From Mycobacterium neglectum (lineage in GTDB: Bacteria > Actinomycetota > Actinomycetes > Mycobacteriales > Mycobacteriaceae), in the NCBI RefSeq assembly GCF_002591975.1, contig NZ_NVQE01000047.1:1-45196 (forward strand): DNA of 45,196 bases. The letters run 5' to 3'. How positions within the stretch are numbered: position 1 is the stretch's first letter; each line of letters starts with the position of its first letter. The notes under the pieces are model-generated. The model did no database searches. It was not told the origin of the DNA and saw nothing but the letters and a program-made list of their open reading frames with translations. This document shows, piece by piece, positions 24,144 to 32,582 of this stretch. Both the position numbers and the translations under genes were made by a program.

Positions 24144-24554
24144 TCAGCGCCGCGAGATGCAGAACCGGGCCAGCAACTGGCGGCCCGATGTGGGCGCGGC
24201 CAGCGCACGCGGCGGGCCGCGCCCGGTTGCCCAGACCGCGTGGCCGCCGTACAGCCAGGCCGCCACGACGGCAACGGCCACCCCGAGTGCCACCAGTACA
24301 GTGGTTACTCGTGGCAGCACGGCGGCCGCGAAGGTATCCGGCGGCGTGGCCATCGCTCGTTGAAGATGTGGGTGATCCATGACGACAGCAAGCTCATCGG
24401 CCATCGTGGTCGCGAGCGTGTGAGGCCCGTGATTATCCGGAGGTTCCGACCACGGCAACGCCGCTTCACTGCCGATAAGCAGGATCCAGAAAACGACCGT
24501 CAGCGCTAGCGCTGACCGTGATCGCTTTCCAGTAAGGGCGTCTTTGTATCTCAC
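24144..24554 (-). CDS. lpqS: LpqS-like envelope protein, lipobox lost
   Basis: 136 residues from GTG 24554. An ATG at 24587 lies inside the predicted operator and is therefore unlikely. It has one N-terminal membrane segment (LALTVVFWILLIGSEAAL), a His-bearing middle (NHGPHTLATT, MDHPHLQRAM), a second hydrophobic segment and the C-terminus QLLARFCISRR. The middle and end match LpqS of M. tuberculosis (same HPHL-like and RFCLARR ends). LpqS is a copper-induced lipoprotein, but no lipobox Cys follows the signal here, so this copy should stay a membrane protein. It precedes cysK2 and the MFS gene, as in the reference operon. Confidence 0.75.
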   Translation of the reverse strand: MRYKDALTGKRSRSALALTVVFWILLIGSEAALPWSEPPDNHGPHTLATTMADELAVVMDHPHLQRAMATPPDTFAAAVLPRVTTVLVALGVAVAVVAAWLYGGHAVWATGRGPPRALAAPTSGRQLLARFCISRR

Positions 24555-24577
24555 AATGTCGCCCACTGTAGCAGCTT

Positions 24578-24596
24578 GTACTGCCATCCTCCGTAG
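24578..24596. promoter_or_regulatory. BlaI-like dyad GTAC-N11-GTAG before lpqS-like gene
   Basis: Exact N11 spacing, 23 bp before the chosen GTG at 24554. In M. tuberculosis this operon is under RicR. No CsoR/RicR-like dyad is seen here, so the control may have been switched to a BlaI-type repressor. Confidence 0.5.
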
Positions 24597-25164
24597 GTCC
24601 CCAAGTCGAGTCCGTCTCGTTACGCAGTCGCGATTCGAGGTTGCGATGCCCACAAATCGGTGGAACCAACGGATTATGTGATCTTCATGACTGTCTCAGT
24701 GGGACAAATGATTTCACAAGTCCGAGGCCGTCGATGTCAGCTCGGAACCGTATCCGCAGGTCCCCTACTGTCCTGGTACGTAGATATGTGTTCTTCCTCA
24801 CCGCCGCGAGCAGACAGGCGGTGACCGACCCCAGGTCGTTCGATGGTGTACTTTGACTGGCAACACAGTGGCCCCAGCAATCACACTGGCAACACGCCCG
24901 GGGTACGCAGCGGCGGGTCGACGAAAGCCGTCTACACGGTGTTCTAGACGCTGTATCGCCACGCAAAGTCGGCAACGGAAGATCACCGAGATGCGGAGAT
25001 CTGCCGGCCCGAAACGTCGACCGCCGCCGCACACCGAGTGGCCAGCTAACTTTGGCCCATCGATGCCGCATTGGTAAGCGCCCACGTCGGCGCCAATGAC
25101 CCGGGTGAGCCGATCACCGTGCGTGGCGGCCGCCGATGGCTGAACCCCATGGAGGTTCGTTGCG
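24597..25164. other. about 570 bp without a recognised gene
   Basis: Lower GC and stop-rich in all frames. A few frames of 60-160 codons exist on both strands but lack ribosome sites and family resemblance. A lone GTACGTA half-site lies near 24778. Probably degenerate DNA. Confidence 0.5.
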
Positions 25165-26050
25165 CTAGGCCGGTGGACCGCCTGGATTCTGGTTGGGAAT
25201 GTCAGTGATGGGCAGGTTGGGCGCCGGCTTGGGCGACGGGGTGTCGGGCAGCGCAGGAATCCGGGCCGTCGGGATGTCAACAATCGCGTTGGCCGCCGTA
25301 GCTGCTGCCGGGTGCGCGGTCGCCGAGAAGGTGGCTCACGGTCACCATGTGATCGCCGTTAGCGATCAGCACCGGAAGAAACTGGTACACCAAGTCCACG
25401 GTGCTGGAATAGGTGTCGTGCAACAGTACCGCCGAGCCGGGTTTGATCTGGGTCCTGAGCATGAAGGTCGTGGCTACCAGATCAGCGTCGTTGATCCAGT
25501 CGAAAGGAATAATATCCCAAAGGATTTCAGCGAGACCTTGCTTGCCTGCCTCGGCGCGAACGGCGTCGTTGGTCAGCCCGCCGGCCGGGCGGTACAGGTT
25601 CGGGGCACGACCGGTTGCGGCCGCGATTGCCCCGGTGGCTTTGCGCAATTGGCTGGGGATATCGGCGGCCGGAATGGTCGTCATGTTGGGGTGCTCCCAG
25701 GTGTGGCTGGCGACCTCCATGCCGGCGTCGGCGATGCGCCGTGCCGCGTCAGGGGTCAGTGGCGACCTTGTTGCCGATCAGGAAGAAAGTCGCCTTGGCG
25801 CCTTTGTCGGCCAGGACCTTTAGCAGCCGGTCAGTAAATGGGTCGGTCCGTCATCGAACGTCAACGCGACACACTTGTATTTTGAGCAATCCACCTCATC
25901 GGCGCCCGGTCCGCGTTGCCCGCGCGCGCCGGCCACGACGAAACCGCCCACCATGACGACCGCGGCGGCCAAGACGCTCAGCTGCCACCGCAGTCCGCTA
26001 CAACACGCCGCAGCCGCACCCCTTGCCTTTCCGCACACCGCTGCTCGCAT
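25165..26050 (-). pseudogene. polysaccharide deacetylase, Rv1096-like, broken by three frameshifts
   Basis: Read across three frames, the minus strand gives a complete Rv1096-type protein. There is an N-terminal membrane anchor, then KCVALTFDDGPT (NodB motif 1), LLKVLADKGAKATFFLIGNK, MEVASHTWEHPNMTT (motif 2, HTWEHP), YRPAGGLTNDAV (motif 3), LWDIIPFDWIND, VLLHDTYSSTVDLVYQFLPV, and a tail TPSPKPAPNLPITDI. Frame breaks fall near 25830 (after DDGPTHLL), near 25760 (after VATDP) and near 25287 (after APGSSYGG). All catalytic residues survive in the DNA, so decay is recent or the indels are sequencing errors. The intact family deacetylates envelope glycans such as peptidoglycan. Confidence 0.85.
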
Positions 26051-26063
26051 CGGCGGCCATATA

Positions 26064-26082
26064 CTACTGGGCGCGACCGTAG
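26064..26082. promoter_or_regulatory. BlaI-like operator before the deacetylase pseudogene
   Basis: CTAC-N11-GTAG, exact, 13 bp before the first Met codon of the pseudogene on the minus strand. It places a cell-wall deacetylase in the same predicted regulon as the L,D-transpeptidase. Confidence 0.5.
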
Positions 26083-26235
26083 ATCCTGGCGGTCTCCCTA
26101 TCCAGCCAGCACCCACAGCCGCTTCACATGGGTGAGCCCTTCGCTGCGGTCGTTGTGGGTGGCCCGTCCACCAGCGCCTGAGCTGCGTGGGTTCCTACTA
26201 CCATGGCGGAGGTCCAAACAATCGCGGGAGGACAC

Positions 26236-26697
26236 ATGGGCTTCACCACTTCATCGGGCGCCCGTCCGGCGAGCTGGATGACCGTGTCGCTGACGGCGCG
26301 GCGCCCCGAATCTCCGGTGTGGACCTGGCTGGCACTGTCGGGTCTGCTGGGCGCGCTCGTGCTGGCCGTCGTGGGCGTCCCGACGGTCGATCTCCATGGG
26401 CCCCTGCACTACGCCGGAATCATGGATCCGTTCTGCGGCGCGACTCGATCGGTGTATCTGACGATGCACGGTCAATGGGAGTCCGCACTGCGTTACAACG
26501 CCGCCGCTCCCCTGATGCTCGTTGTGGCCGCCGGCTTGGCCCTGCGCGGCGCCGCCGGGTGGTGGACCGGACGCTGGGTGCTGGTCCGGATGCCACGTCG
26601 CGCTGCGATCGCGTTGGCCCTGGTAGCGCTGATCGCGCTCCAGTTCCGCCAGCAGACCAACGTGGCGCTATTGACCGCGCCCTGGACGGGAGGCTAA
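26236..26697 (+). CDS. DUF2752 membrane protein
   Basis: 153 residues. The ATG at 26236 follows gggagg at 4-base spacing. Three membrane helices (about 25-45, 95-115, 128-148). Between the first two is GIMDPFCGATRSVYLTMHGQ, followed by WESALRYNAAAPLML, the DUF2752 signature (PxCGxTRA ... G ... A ... NPL). The conserved Cys of FCG is present. DUF2752 proteins are small inner-membrane proteins without proven function. The gene stands alone on the plus strand between two minus-strand genes. Confidence 0.85.
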   Translation: MGFTTSSGARPASWMTVSLTARRPESPVWTWLALSGLLGALVLAVVGVPTVDLHGPLHYAGIMDPFCGATRSVYLTMHGQWESALRYNAAAPLMLVVAAGLALRGAAGWWTGRWVLVRMPRRAAIALALVALIALQFRQQTNVALLTAPWTGG

Positions 26698-26766
26698 CGG
26701 CGCTAGGGTCGGGGTTAATGCCGTGGAGCTCGTCGACGCGGCTCAGGATCGGGTCGTCGGCACGGT

Positions 26767-27183
26767 TTAGCCGGTTGATACGCGACGGCCTTCACGCGCA
26801 ACCAGTTCCTCGTCGTCGACGAGGACAAGCATCGGCTGGCCCGGCGCGCACATCATCGTGACGAGGAAGCGCAGCGGGATGTCGGTGCGGTTGTTGGCAT
26901 CCTGGTAATGAATCACATCCCCGCCCGGTTCCCAGAATGCTTCGCCGGCTTTGATCACCCGCGGCGCCTCACCTTCCAGTTCAAACAGGATCTCGCCTTC
27001 GAACACGTAGCCGAACGCTGGTCCGCCTGGGTGGCGGTGTGGCGGCGCGCCGGGGTCGCCCGGCGGGTATTCGATGACCACGGTCATCACCTCCGCACCT
27101 TCGGGAACCGCCGGCGGCGTCGCGGTTTGTATCACGGTCAGCGCCGTCTTCCACGCGGTGCTGCGCGCTGAGCTATTCGACAC
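26767..27183 (-). CDS. single-domain cupin protein
   Basis: 138 residues from GTG 27183 behind aaggag. A double-stranded beta-helix cupin covers about residues 30-120. Motif 1 reads PPHRHPGGPAFGYVFEGE (His, His, Glu ligands). Motif 2 reads EPGGDVIHYQDANN (His). A metal ion, often Fe, Mn or Cu, should be bound. No signal peptide, so cytosolic. Similar proteins are often annotated as cupins of unknown substrate. No clear operon partner. Confidence 0.85.
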   Translation of the reverse strand: MSNSSARSTAWKTALTVIQTATPPAVPEGAEVMTVVIEYPPGDPGAPPHRHPGGPAFGYVFEGEILFELEGEAPRVIKAGEAFWEPGGDVIHYQDANNRTDIPLRFLVTMMCAPGQPMLVLVDDEELVAREGRRVSTG

Positions 27184-27550
27184 CGTTGTTCTCCTTATTG
27201 CCATTTACTTACTGGTTTCTCGAGGGCTTCAGGCTGAGGACGAACAAGACCTTCCTACAAGACCTTCCCGGACCATACCTCGCCGCCGGCGGCAAAACGG
27301 CGTGTTCAACTTCCCGTTCAACGGCACTCACAGCTGGGGCCACTGCGGTGCCCGGCTGCAACAGAAGAAGCCCGGCATCCAACGACTGCTGGCGCTACCC
27401 CACCCTCATGACGAGGCCGCACCCGATCGCCAGACACCAACACAGATCTGGCATTTCGGCGACGCCGACCAGCCTTTCGCGCTGGCGCGGACCCGATCGC
27501 GCCTCCTGTGTCGAAGGCCGCGCACTAAGGGTCAGAGGTGTGGCAACGAG
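27184..27550. other. about 370 bp without a gene
   Basis: A long plus-strand frame here is only the antisense shadow of the M56 gene and has no start site. On the minus strand nothing coding is seen. It holds the promoter of the cupin gene and the tail of the M56 operon. Confidence 0.5.
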
Positions 27551-28495
27551 CTAGCCGCCGCACATCAGCACGCCGGATGCGCCGAGCACAACGGTGGCCA
27601 GTGGAGCGAAGGCAATAATGGTGGAGGCACTCGTGAGGGCCGCCTGTGCGCGGACCCGGACATGCTGCGCCGGCGGAAGGGCAAGGCGTTCAGCGCGATT
27701 CAATACCGCGACATCGGCCGCGCCCAGCGCTGCGACGGGGGCGCCGCCGGCCAGGGCCATCAACCCGGTGAGCAATGCGCGGTGTCCATGCCGGCGCGCG
27801 GCGGCGTCATCGGCGCACATCTCCAACAGCCGGGACACCTCCTCGGCACCGCGCGTCATCAGAGCAAGGCGGGGAAAGACCAGCGCCAAACCGCGCAGCG
27901 CAGTGACCATTCTGGGGTGATGCCCATCGAGATGCGCGCGTTCGTGTGCGAGTACGGCTCCCAATTGCCGCGCGTCTAGAGCCGCTACTGCTGCAGTAGT
28001 GACCACGATCGCGGCCGGCTTGCCGGCGACGCAGTACGCGGTGCGCTGGGCGGCGTCGACGATGTACACGTCGCGTTCGGTGGTTGGGCGGCCCACCAAT
28101 CGAACAGCTTGTGCATGACCGTGGGCGAGCGCATGTAGCCGCCCGATCGTGCGCACCAGCCGGATGCCAATGACAGCGACGGCGCCGATCACGCCAGCCG
28201 CCCCGATCAGGAGCATCAATTGCGGTGCGCTACCGGCTTTACCGGCAGCCAGGTCACATAGCAATTCGAAGCACGACACCACGAACGAGCCGCGCTGGCG
28301 CCAGTGGGCAATCACGTCGAGGATCACCAGGACCGCGATGGTCACCCAGGTGAGCAGGACGGTACCGATCGCGATTATCCAGGCCGCCACCCCGCACCTG
28401 GGAGCTTGCCCGCCGCGGGTGAGGAAGCCCAACACCGGCGGCCCGAACATCACCACTGCCACGCTGTAGACCAGCAGGCACGCGGCGATGCTCAC
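27551..28495 (-). CDS. BlaR1/MecR1-like M56 family membrane metalloprotease (copy 1)
   Basis: 314 residues. Four to five membrane helices (two near the N-terminus, one near 92-112, one near the end) flank a cytosolic protease domain with the zinc motif LAHERAHLDGHH (HExxH form HERAH, about residue 185) and a later ligand region EVSRLLEMCADDAAARRHG. No penicillin-binding sensor domain follows, so it is the short M56 type. Such proteases cleave their cognate BlaI repressor. Its ATG overlaps the stop of the BlaI gene (28492-28881), the standard arrangement. The signal sensed is unknown; envelope damage or metal are options. Confidence 0.9.
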   Translation of the reverse strand: MSIAACLLVYSVAVVMFGPPVLGFLTRGGQAPRCGVAAWIIAIGTVLLTWVTIAVLVILDVIAHWRQRGSFVVSCFELLCDLAAGKAGSAPQLMLLIGAAGVIGAVAVIGIRLVRTIGRLHALAHGHAQAVRLVGRPTTERDVYIVDAAQRTAYCVAGKPAAIVVTTAAVAALDARQLGAVLAHERAHLDGHHPRMVTALRGLALVFPRLALMTRGAEEVSRLLEMCADDAAARRHGHRALLTGLMALAGGAPVAALGAADVAVLNRAERLALPPAQHVRVRAQAALTSASTIIAFAPLATVVLGASGVLMCGG

Positions 28496-28881
28496 CGCTT
28501 CTTCGCCCTGCTCGACCGCCTCGCCAGCCGCCGCAACGCTTCTCGAAGCCGCTCGGATTCTTTCGGCCCGATCTGCTCGATGAAGTAGCTGAGCACTAGC
28601 TCGGAGCGGCCGCCGCCATCGAGCGCTTCACGCATCAGTTGGGCGGTGTGCTCCTCGCGAGTCATGATGGCCCAATACCGGTAGGCCCGGCCGTCGCGTT
28701 CGCGCTCAAGCCACCCTTTGGTGTGCAGGTTATCCATCGTCGACATCACCGTCGTGTAAGCGATCCGTCGCTCCTCGGAGAGTTCCTCGAAAATCTCACG
28801 TACCGTTACCGACTCGGGATCGCGGTTCCAGATGCGATCCATGACGACGGCTTCCAGCTCCCCGAAACCTCGTACCCGCAC
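28492..28881 (-). CDS. blaI: BlaI/MecI/CopY-family transcriptional repressor (copy 2)
   Basis: 129 residues from GTG 28881 (aagggtgag upstream); the frame before it has no coding character. Winged helix: RGFGELEAVVMDRIWNR, VREIFEELSEERRIAYTTVM, STMDNLHTKGWLERERDGRAY. The recognition helix (AYTTVMSTMDNLH) is identical to copy 1 at 6090-6515, so both repressors should read the same operators. It is translationally coupled to the M56 protease. Upstream, near 28913-28933, is a CTAC/GTAG dyad with 13 instead of 11 spacer bases, possibly its own operator. Confidence 0.92.
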   Translation of the reverse strand: MRVRGFGELEAVVMDRIWNRDPESVTVREIFEELSEERRIAYTTVMSTMDNLHTKGWLERERDGRAYRYWAIMTREEHTAQLMREALDGGGRSELVLSYFIEQIGPKESERLREALRRLARRSSRAKKR

Positions 28882-29122
28882 CGTCTCACCCTTCAGCGTT
28901 GTTGCTGCCGAGCCTACATCGCGCGAGCGCGTAGGCGTGGTGCGACGCAGGATAGTCCGGCACGTCCGCTGCGCGCCACCTGCGCATCGCGACGCCGCAG
29001 GGCTGCCAGCCTGACCGAAGCCACCACTGGCGCAGTGCCGTTGAGCGGCCGAACACGCGACATGCGCACCGCTCGTGGGGCTCGCTTGTTCCCGTCGGCG
29101 ACACCTCACCAGTGGGCTGCAG

Positions 29123-29878
29123 CTAGCTTCGCACAATCACCGGGTCGCCCACCTGCACGGTGTTGAAATACCATTCGGCGTTTTCCGGACTCAGATTGAT
29201 GCACCCGTGGCTGACGTTGGCCGAGCCCTGCGACGCGACCGACCACGGCGCCGAATGCACGTACACCCCGCCCCATGTCACTCGCACGCCGTACTCGCCG
29301 TTGATCAGATAGCCCTCGGGGTCGTCGAGCGGAATGCCGATGGTACGGGAATCGAACACGACGTTGCGTTGCTTCTCCAGCACTGTGAAGGTGCCCACGG
29401 GTGTACCAAAGCCCGGTTTGCCCAACGACGCCGGCATCTCGCGCACCACTTGGTCGTCGATACTCACGGTAAACGTGTGGGCCGAGATGTCGGCGATGCC
29501 CACTACCGCCGCTCCGGTCGTGAAGTCGGTCTTCATGCCGTCTATACGCACCGTAATCGTCGAATGCGCCGGCCAGGAGCCGTCCGGGTTGAACTCCACG
29601 AGGCTGTCGTTGACCCAGGTAAAGCGGCCCGTCAGCGGCTGCGACGCGCCGAAGGTGATCCTGCGCTCGGCGGCAGTGCGGTCATCGACGGGCATAGCGA
29701 ATCCCACCAGCACAGGATGGGCAACCCCCACCACCTGTCCAGGTCCCGGACGCACCATCACCACACGGCTATCCACGCTCGATGATGTGGCCGCACCCGA
29801 ACCCACCGCCGGTACGCCGACGGTCACCGCTGCGGCTGCGACCATCAATGCCACTAGCCCGCGAAGCATGGCGCCCAT
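29123..29878 (-). CDS. L,D-transpeptidase (YkuD), LdtA-like
   Basis: 251 residues from the ATG at 29878 behind gggag. Secretion signal to about residue 30 (no lipobox). An Ig-like domain (about 40-120, RVVMVRPGPGQVVGVAHPVL) is followed by a YkuD domain with YVHSAPWS, ASQGSANVSHGCINLS (catalytic Cys about 225) and a C-terminus DPVIVRS. It makes 3-3 cross-links in peptidoglycan, which are dominant in mycobacteria and resist most beta-lactams. It is shorter than LdtMt2 and closest in layout to LdtMt1. A BlaI-like operator lies 39 bp upstream, so derepression would raise 3-3 cross-linking. Confidence 0.9.
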   Translation of the reverse strand: MGAMLRGLVALMVAAAAVTVGVPAVGSGAATSSSVDSRVVMVRPGPGQVVGVAHPVLVGFAMPVDDRTAAERRITFGASQPLTGRFTWVNDSLVEFNPDGSWPAHSTITVRIDGMKTDFTTGAAVVGIADISAHTFTVSIDDQVVREMPASLGKPGFGTPVGTFTVLEKQRNVVFDSRTIGIPLDDPEGYLINGEYGVRVTWGGVYVHSAPWSVASQGSANVSHGCINLSPENAEWYFNTVQVGDPVIVRS

Positions 29879-29916
29879 GAGGCTCCCTTCACCACATATG
29901 CATTGCAAATATCATT

Positions 29917-29935
29917 CTACGTACTTACTGCGTAT
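29917..29935. promoter_or_regulatory. BlaI-like operator CTAC-N11-GTAT
   Basis: CTACGTA left half, GCGTAT right half, 39 bp before the L,D-transpeptidase ATG. Spacing agrees with the sites at 7383, 21290 and 32422. Confidence 0.55.
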
Positions 29936-30308
29936 CCGGTTGAATCGGCGCGGTCGATCCGAGTTGACGGCGGATGCCTAAAAGACAACGCTTCTCACTC
30001 ACTTCGACAATGGCGGCCGTCACACGACCAGCAGTCCCGCGCCGTCCCTGCAACGAAACACCGACTCGCACAAGTGAACGCCGGAAACGGGCCGCTACTG
30101 CGCCGCGCAGCCACCGTCAACCGACGGGCTGATCCATAAGGTCGGCAAGACTGAGCGTGGTGATTGCAGCCTGATTAACAACAGTCCGATGAGGACCAAC
30201 ATGGCGGCCATCGGAATCCGATCAGCGGGTCCTGCGTCCCGACGACGCGCATGTTCGCGAGGTGGCGATCAGGTACATGAGGTGACGCGCACCGCGGCGA
30301 CGATGCCG
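29936..30308. other. about 370 bp without a gene
   Basis: No credible frame with a ribosome site. On the minus strand near 30175-30215 is a short hydrophobic frame (MAAMLVLIGLLL), probably chance. It separates the M56 copy 2 stop from the transpeptidase promoter. Confidence 0.45.
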
Positions 30309-31214
30309 TCACACCGCGGTACAGGACGCCAGCCCGGCGAGCGCGGCGAAGGTGAGCAGTGTGGTTGTGCCCAGCACGAGTGCCGCCCCCCAGACGGCGG
30401 TCGAGCGAGCGAAGCGGCCTGCGTTGGGTACCCGCCCGCCGGTAAGGCGGGCCAGTCGCAGTTGAGTGCAGTTGCCGCCGATGCCGAGTGCCGATGCGGG
30501 CTCGGCAGCGGACTGCAGTGTCTGCAACGCCCGGCGCAGGCCGTGGTGTCCGTGAGTGCGGGCAGCATGCGCGTCGGCGTCCAGTTCCACCAGGGTGCGC
30601 ACGAGCGAGGGCGAATGTCGCATCAGCGGCAGCCAGCCCAGCCCAGCGGCCGCGGCCTGCGCGACGGCGATCAGCAGATGGTGGCGCCGACGCACGTGGG
30701 CGCGCTCGTGGGCTTCCACGGCGTTGACTGCTGCGCGGTCCAGGCATTGCCGTAATCCGGTACTCATCACCACCATGGGCGGCTCACCAGCCAGGCTGTA
30801 GGCCAGCGGCTCGCTGGCCGGCAGCCACAGCACCGTGCCGCTACGTGGACCCCGGCCGGTCAGTAGCCACGCCAACTCCGCGTGTTTGTCGTGTAAGCGG
30901 CGTCGGCGCCCGCCGGTACGGCTCGCCTGCCAGCCAGCACGTATCGCGGCGACGGCCAGTGCGGCGGCGCTGAGGATGCCCGCGACGGTTTCGATCGGCG
31001 CGGGTGGAACGTCGTGTAACGCCAGCCAGCACCGGTGCAGCAGCTCGGCCAGCGCCGGCAGCGCCACCGCAGCCAACGTCACGCACACCAGCACCCCCCA
31101 CATGGCCAACAGCACCGCGGCGTCGGTTCCGCGGCGCGTCAGGGCACGCAGTATGGGCGGCGCAAGCACACCCACAACGATGCCTCCGATCGTCCACCAC
31201 AACACAGCGGTCAC
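30309..31214 (-). CDS. M56 family membrane metalloprotease (copy 2)
   Basis: 301 residues from GTG 31214; an upstream open frame overlaps the TlpA gene and has no ribosome site. Membrane helices near 3-22, 38-60, 75-95 and at the end. Zinc motif VEAHERAHVRRRHH near residue 168, with LVRTLVELDADAHAARTHGH downstream. It lacks an adjacent BlaI gene and instead follows a membrane protein and a TlpA-type thioredoxin. It may act on either BlaI copy, or the operon's redox proteins may be part of signal perception. It ends LAGLASCTAV. Confidence 0.85.
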   Translation of the reverse strand: MTAVLWWTIGGIVVGVLAPPILRALTRRGTDAAVLLAMWGVLVCVTLAAVALPALAELLHRCWLALHDVPPAPIETVAGILSAAALAVAAIRAGWQASRTGGRRRRLHDKHAELAWLLTGRGPRSGTVLWLPASEPLAYSLAGEPPMVVMSTGLRQCLDRAAVNAVEAHERAHVRRRHHLLIAVAQAAAAGLGWLPLMRHSPSLVRTLVELDADAHAARTHGHHGLRRALQTLQSAAEPASALGIGGNCTQLRLARLTGGRVPNAGRFARSTAVWGAALVLGTTTLLTFAALAGLASCTAV

Positions 31215-31266
31215 GGCTGGCGTGGCGGCTTTCGGCGCGATGCCCGGCTGGTTGTCTTGCGGGCTG

Positions 31267-31896
31267 TCATCGTTCCTGCCTTTCCCCGAGCGCGGAGGCA
31301 ACCGATTCCCTGACCTGAGCAACGTCGCGAAACACCAGCACATCCTGAAGGCGGCGCACTGATCCGTCGGTACCGACAAGGTAGCTCAGCGGCAACAGCG
31401 GCGGTGCCGCCAACGCACCGGCCACCTCATCAGCGTCGGTGAACGACGGATAGCCGATGCGTAAGTCACGCATCAGCGCCGCCGCCGAGGCGGGGCGGTC
31501 GCGCACATTGACACCAACCACCCTCACCGCCCCGGGGGTACTCGCATAGGCGTCGAGCACCGGCATCTCCTCGCGACACGGCGCGCACCACGACGCCCAC
31601 AGATTGAGCACCGTCGGCGGACCGGCCACCGCTGTACCGACATCCACCGGCTGCGCCGAGCCCAGGCACCTGGCCATCGCGTCGGCAAGTGTGGGCACTG
31701 GCGTCGCGTCGAGCGCGGGCAGCGGGCAGGGAACGGCGCCGGCCTGGGTCCCAGCGGACTGCGCACCGGCCGCGACGTCCGCGGCAGACAGCCGCCTCGC
31801 CGGTGAGGACACCGGGTCGTGGCTGACGAGCACAACAGCGATGGCCGCCGCAGCGGCGATCAGTACGGCTAACGATCGAGCCCGCACAGTCAGCAC
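31267..31896 (-). CDS. TlpA/ResA-like thioredoxin-fold protein
   Basis: 209 residues. N-terminal signal-anchor (residues 9-25, LAVLIAAAAAIAVVLV) then a Cys pair region (PCPLPAL... ARCLGS) and a TlpA domain with LNLWASWCAPCREEMPVLDAY (Cys104, Cys107) and PLLPLSYLVGTDGSV (cis-Pro region). It should work outside the membrane as a disulfide reductase or isomerase, for example keeping Cu-protein cysteines reduced. Its start overlaps the stop of the membrane protein gene (31890-32375), which has a CPVCN motif; the pair resembles CcdA/TlpA teamwork. Confidence 0.88.
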   Translation of the reverse strand: MLTVRARSLAVLIAAAAAIAVVLVSHDPVSSPARRLSAADVAAGAQSAGTQAGAVPCPLPALDATPVPTLADAMARCLGSAQPVDVGTAVAGPPTVLNLWASWCAPCREEMPVLDAYASTPGAVRVVGVNVRDRPASAAALMRDLRIGYPSFTDADEVAGALAAPPLLPLSYLVGTDGSVRRLQDVLVFRDVAQVRESVASALGERQER

Positions 31897-32375
31897 TCAC
31901 GCTTCGGAGCCGACGTTGCCGCCGCGGACAGCGGCCCGCCGCCCACGGCGGGGCAGGATCGCAGGGCCGTCAGCCGGCGCCACAGCGCCCAACCCAACAG
32001 GGCCAGCGCAGCGGCCGCGATGAGCGGCTGCAGCGGCGCCCACACATTAAGTGCCCCACTGACGCCGAGAGCGGCGACCACGAGCTTGTTGCACACCGGG
32101 CACCCGACCGCCAGCACTGACCCGATGTTGGCGAGGATCCCGGCGCGCCCGGGCCCCGAGAAAACTGCAGAAGGTCGACGCACATAGGTGGCCGCCAGCA
32201 CGCCACTCACAACCGAAGTCAGTACCCACACGGCATAGCTCCACCACGGCGCGGGGGTCATGCGCACGAAGATCGGATTGGCCACCAGCGCGCTGGGCAC
32301 ACCGACCGCCACAGCGACCGCTGCCGCCGCCGCCACTGCGACCGCCAGCTGCAACGGCGCCATCCGGCGCACCAT
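31890..32375 (-). CDS. four-helix membrane protein with CPVCN motif, partner of TlpA
   Basis: 161 residues from ATG 32375; earlier in-frame Met codons fall inside the predicted operator. Four membrane helices (about 6-26, 39-60, 75-98, 107-128). Helix 3 carries VLAVGCPVCNKLVVAALG, a CxxC that could relay electrons or bind metal. The C-terminus is Cys-containing (CPAVGGG, PKREC). The layout recalls small thiol-electron carriers feeding TlpA, but the family is not certain. First gene of a likely operon with the TlpA protein and M56 copy 2, behind two BlaI-like operators. Confidence 0.75.
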   Translation of the reverse strand: MVRRMAPLQLAVAVAAAAAVAVAVGVPSALVANPIFVRMTPAPWWSYAVWVLTSVVSGVLAATYVRRPSAVFSGPGRAGILANIGSVLAVGCPVCNKLVVAALGVSGALNVWAPLQPLIAAAALALLGWALWRRLTALRSCPAVGGGPLSAAATSAPKREC

Positions 32376-32421
32376 ATCTGACCACCATCCCGGACGCCCA
32401 GCCCGATAACAACCCAACTTA

Positions 32422-32440
32422 GTACTAATGCACATAGTAG
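32422..32440. promoter_or_regulatory. BlaI-like operator GTAC-N11-GTAG (proximal)
   Basis: GTACTAA and TAGTAG with 6 bases between, 47 bp before the ATG at 32375. Confidence 0.65.
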
Positions 32441-32512
32441 GCGATCGGTGTTTGTGAACGTGCGGTCCCACATCAGCCGGCATCACCGATCGAATCGCCC
32501 CCCGACACACTG

Positions 32513-32531
32513 CTACTGTTCTACATAGTAG
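32513..32531. promoter_or_regulatory. BlaI-like operator CTAC-N11-GTAG (distal)
   Basis: CTACTGT and TAGTAG with 6 bases between, 91 bp from the proximal site and 50 bp beyond the end of the multicopper oxidase gene. Two sites before one operon suggest tight repression. Confidence 0.6.
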
Positions 32532-32582
32532 ATCCCTGTGCGGTGCGTCTTCGCACCTCACCGCGTCACTGCCAAGTTGCAG

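Noticed and set aside
27074..27979. Plus-strand frame of about 300 codons
   Set aside because: It runs through the cupin promoter region and antisense to the M56 protease; no recognised domain and no start site.
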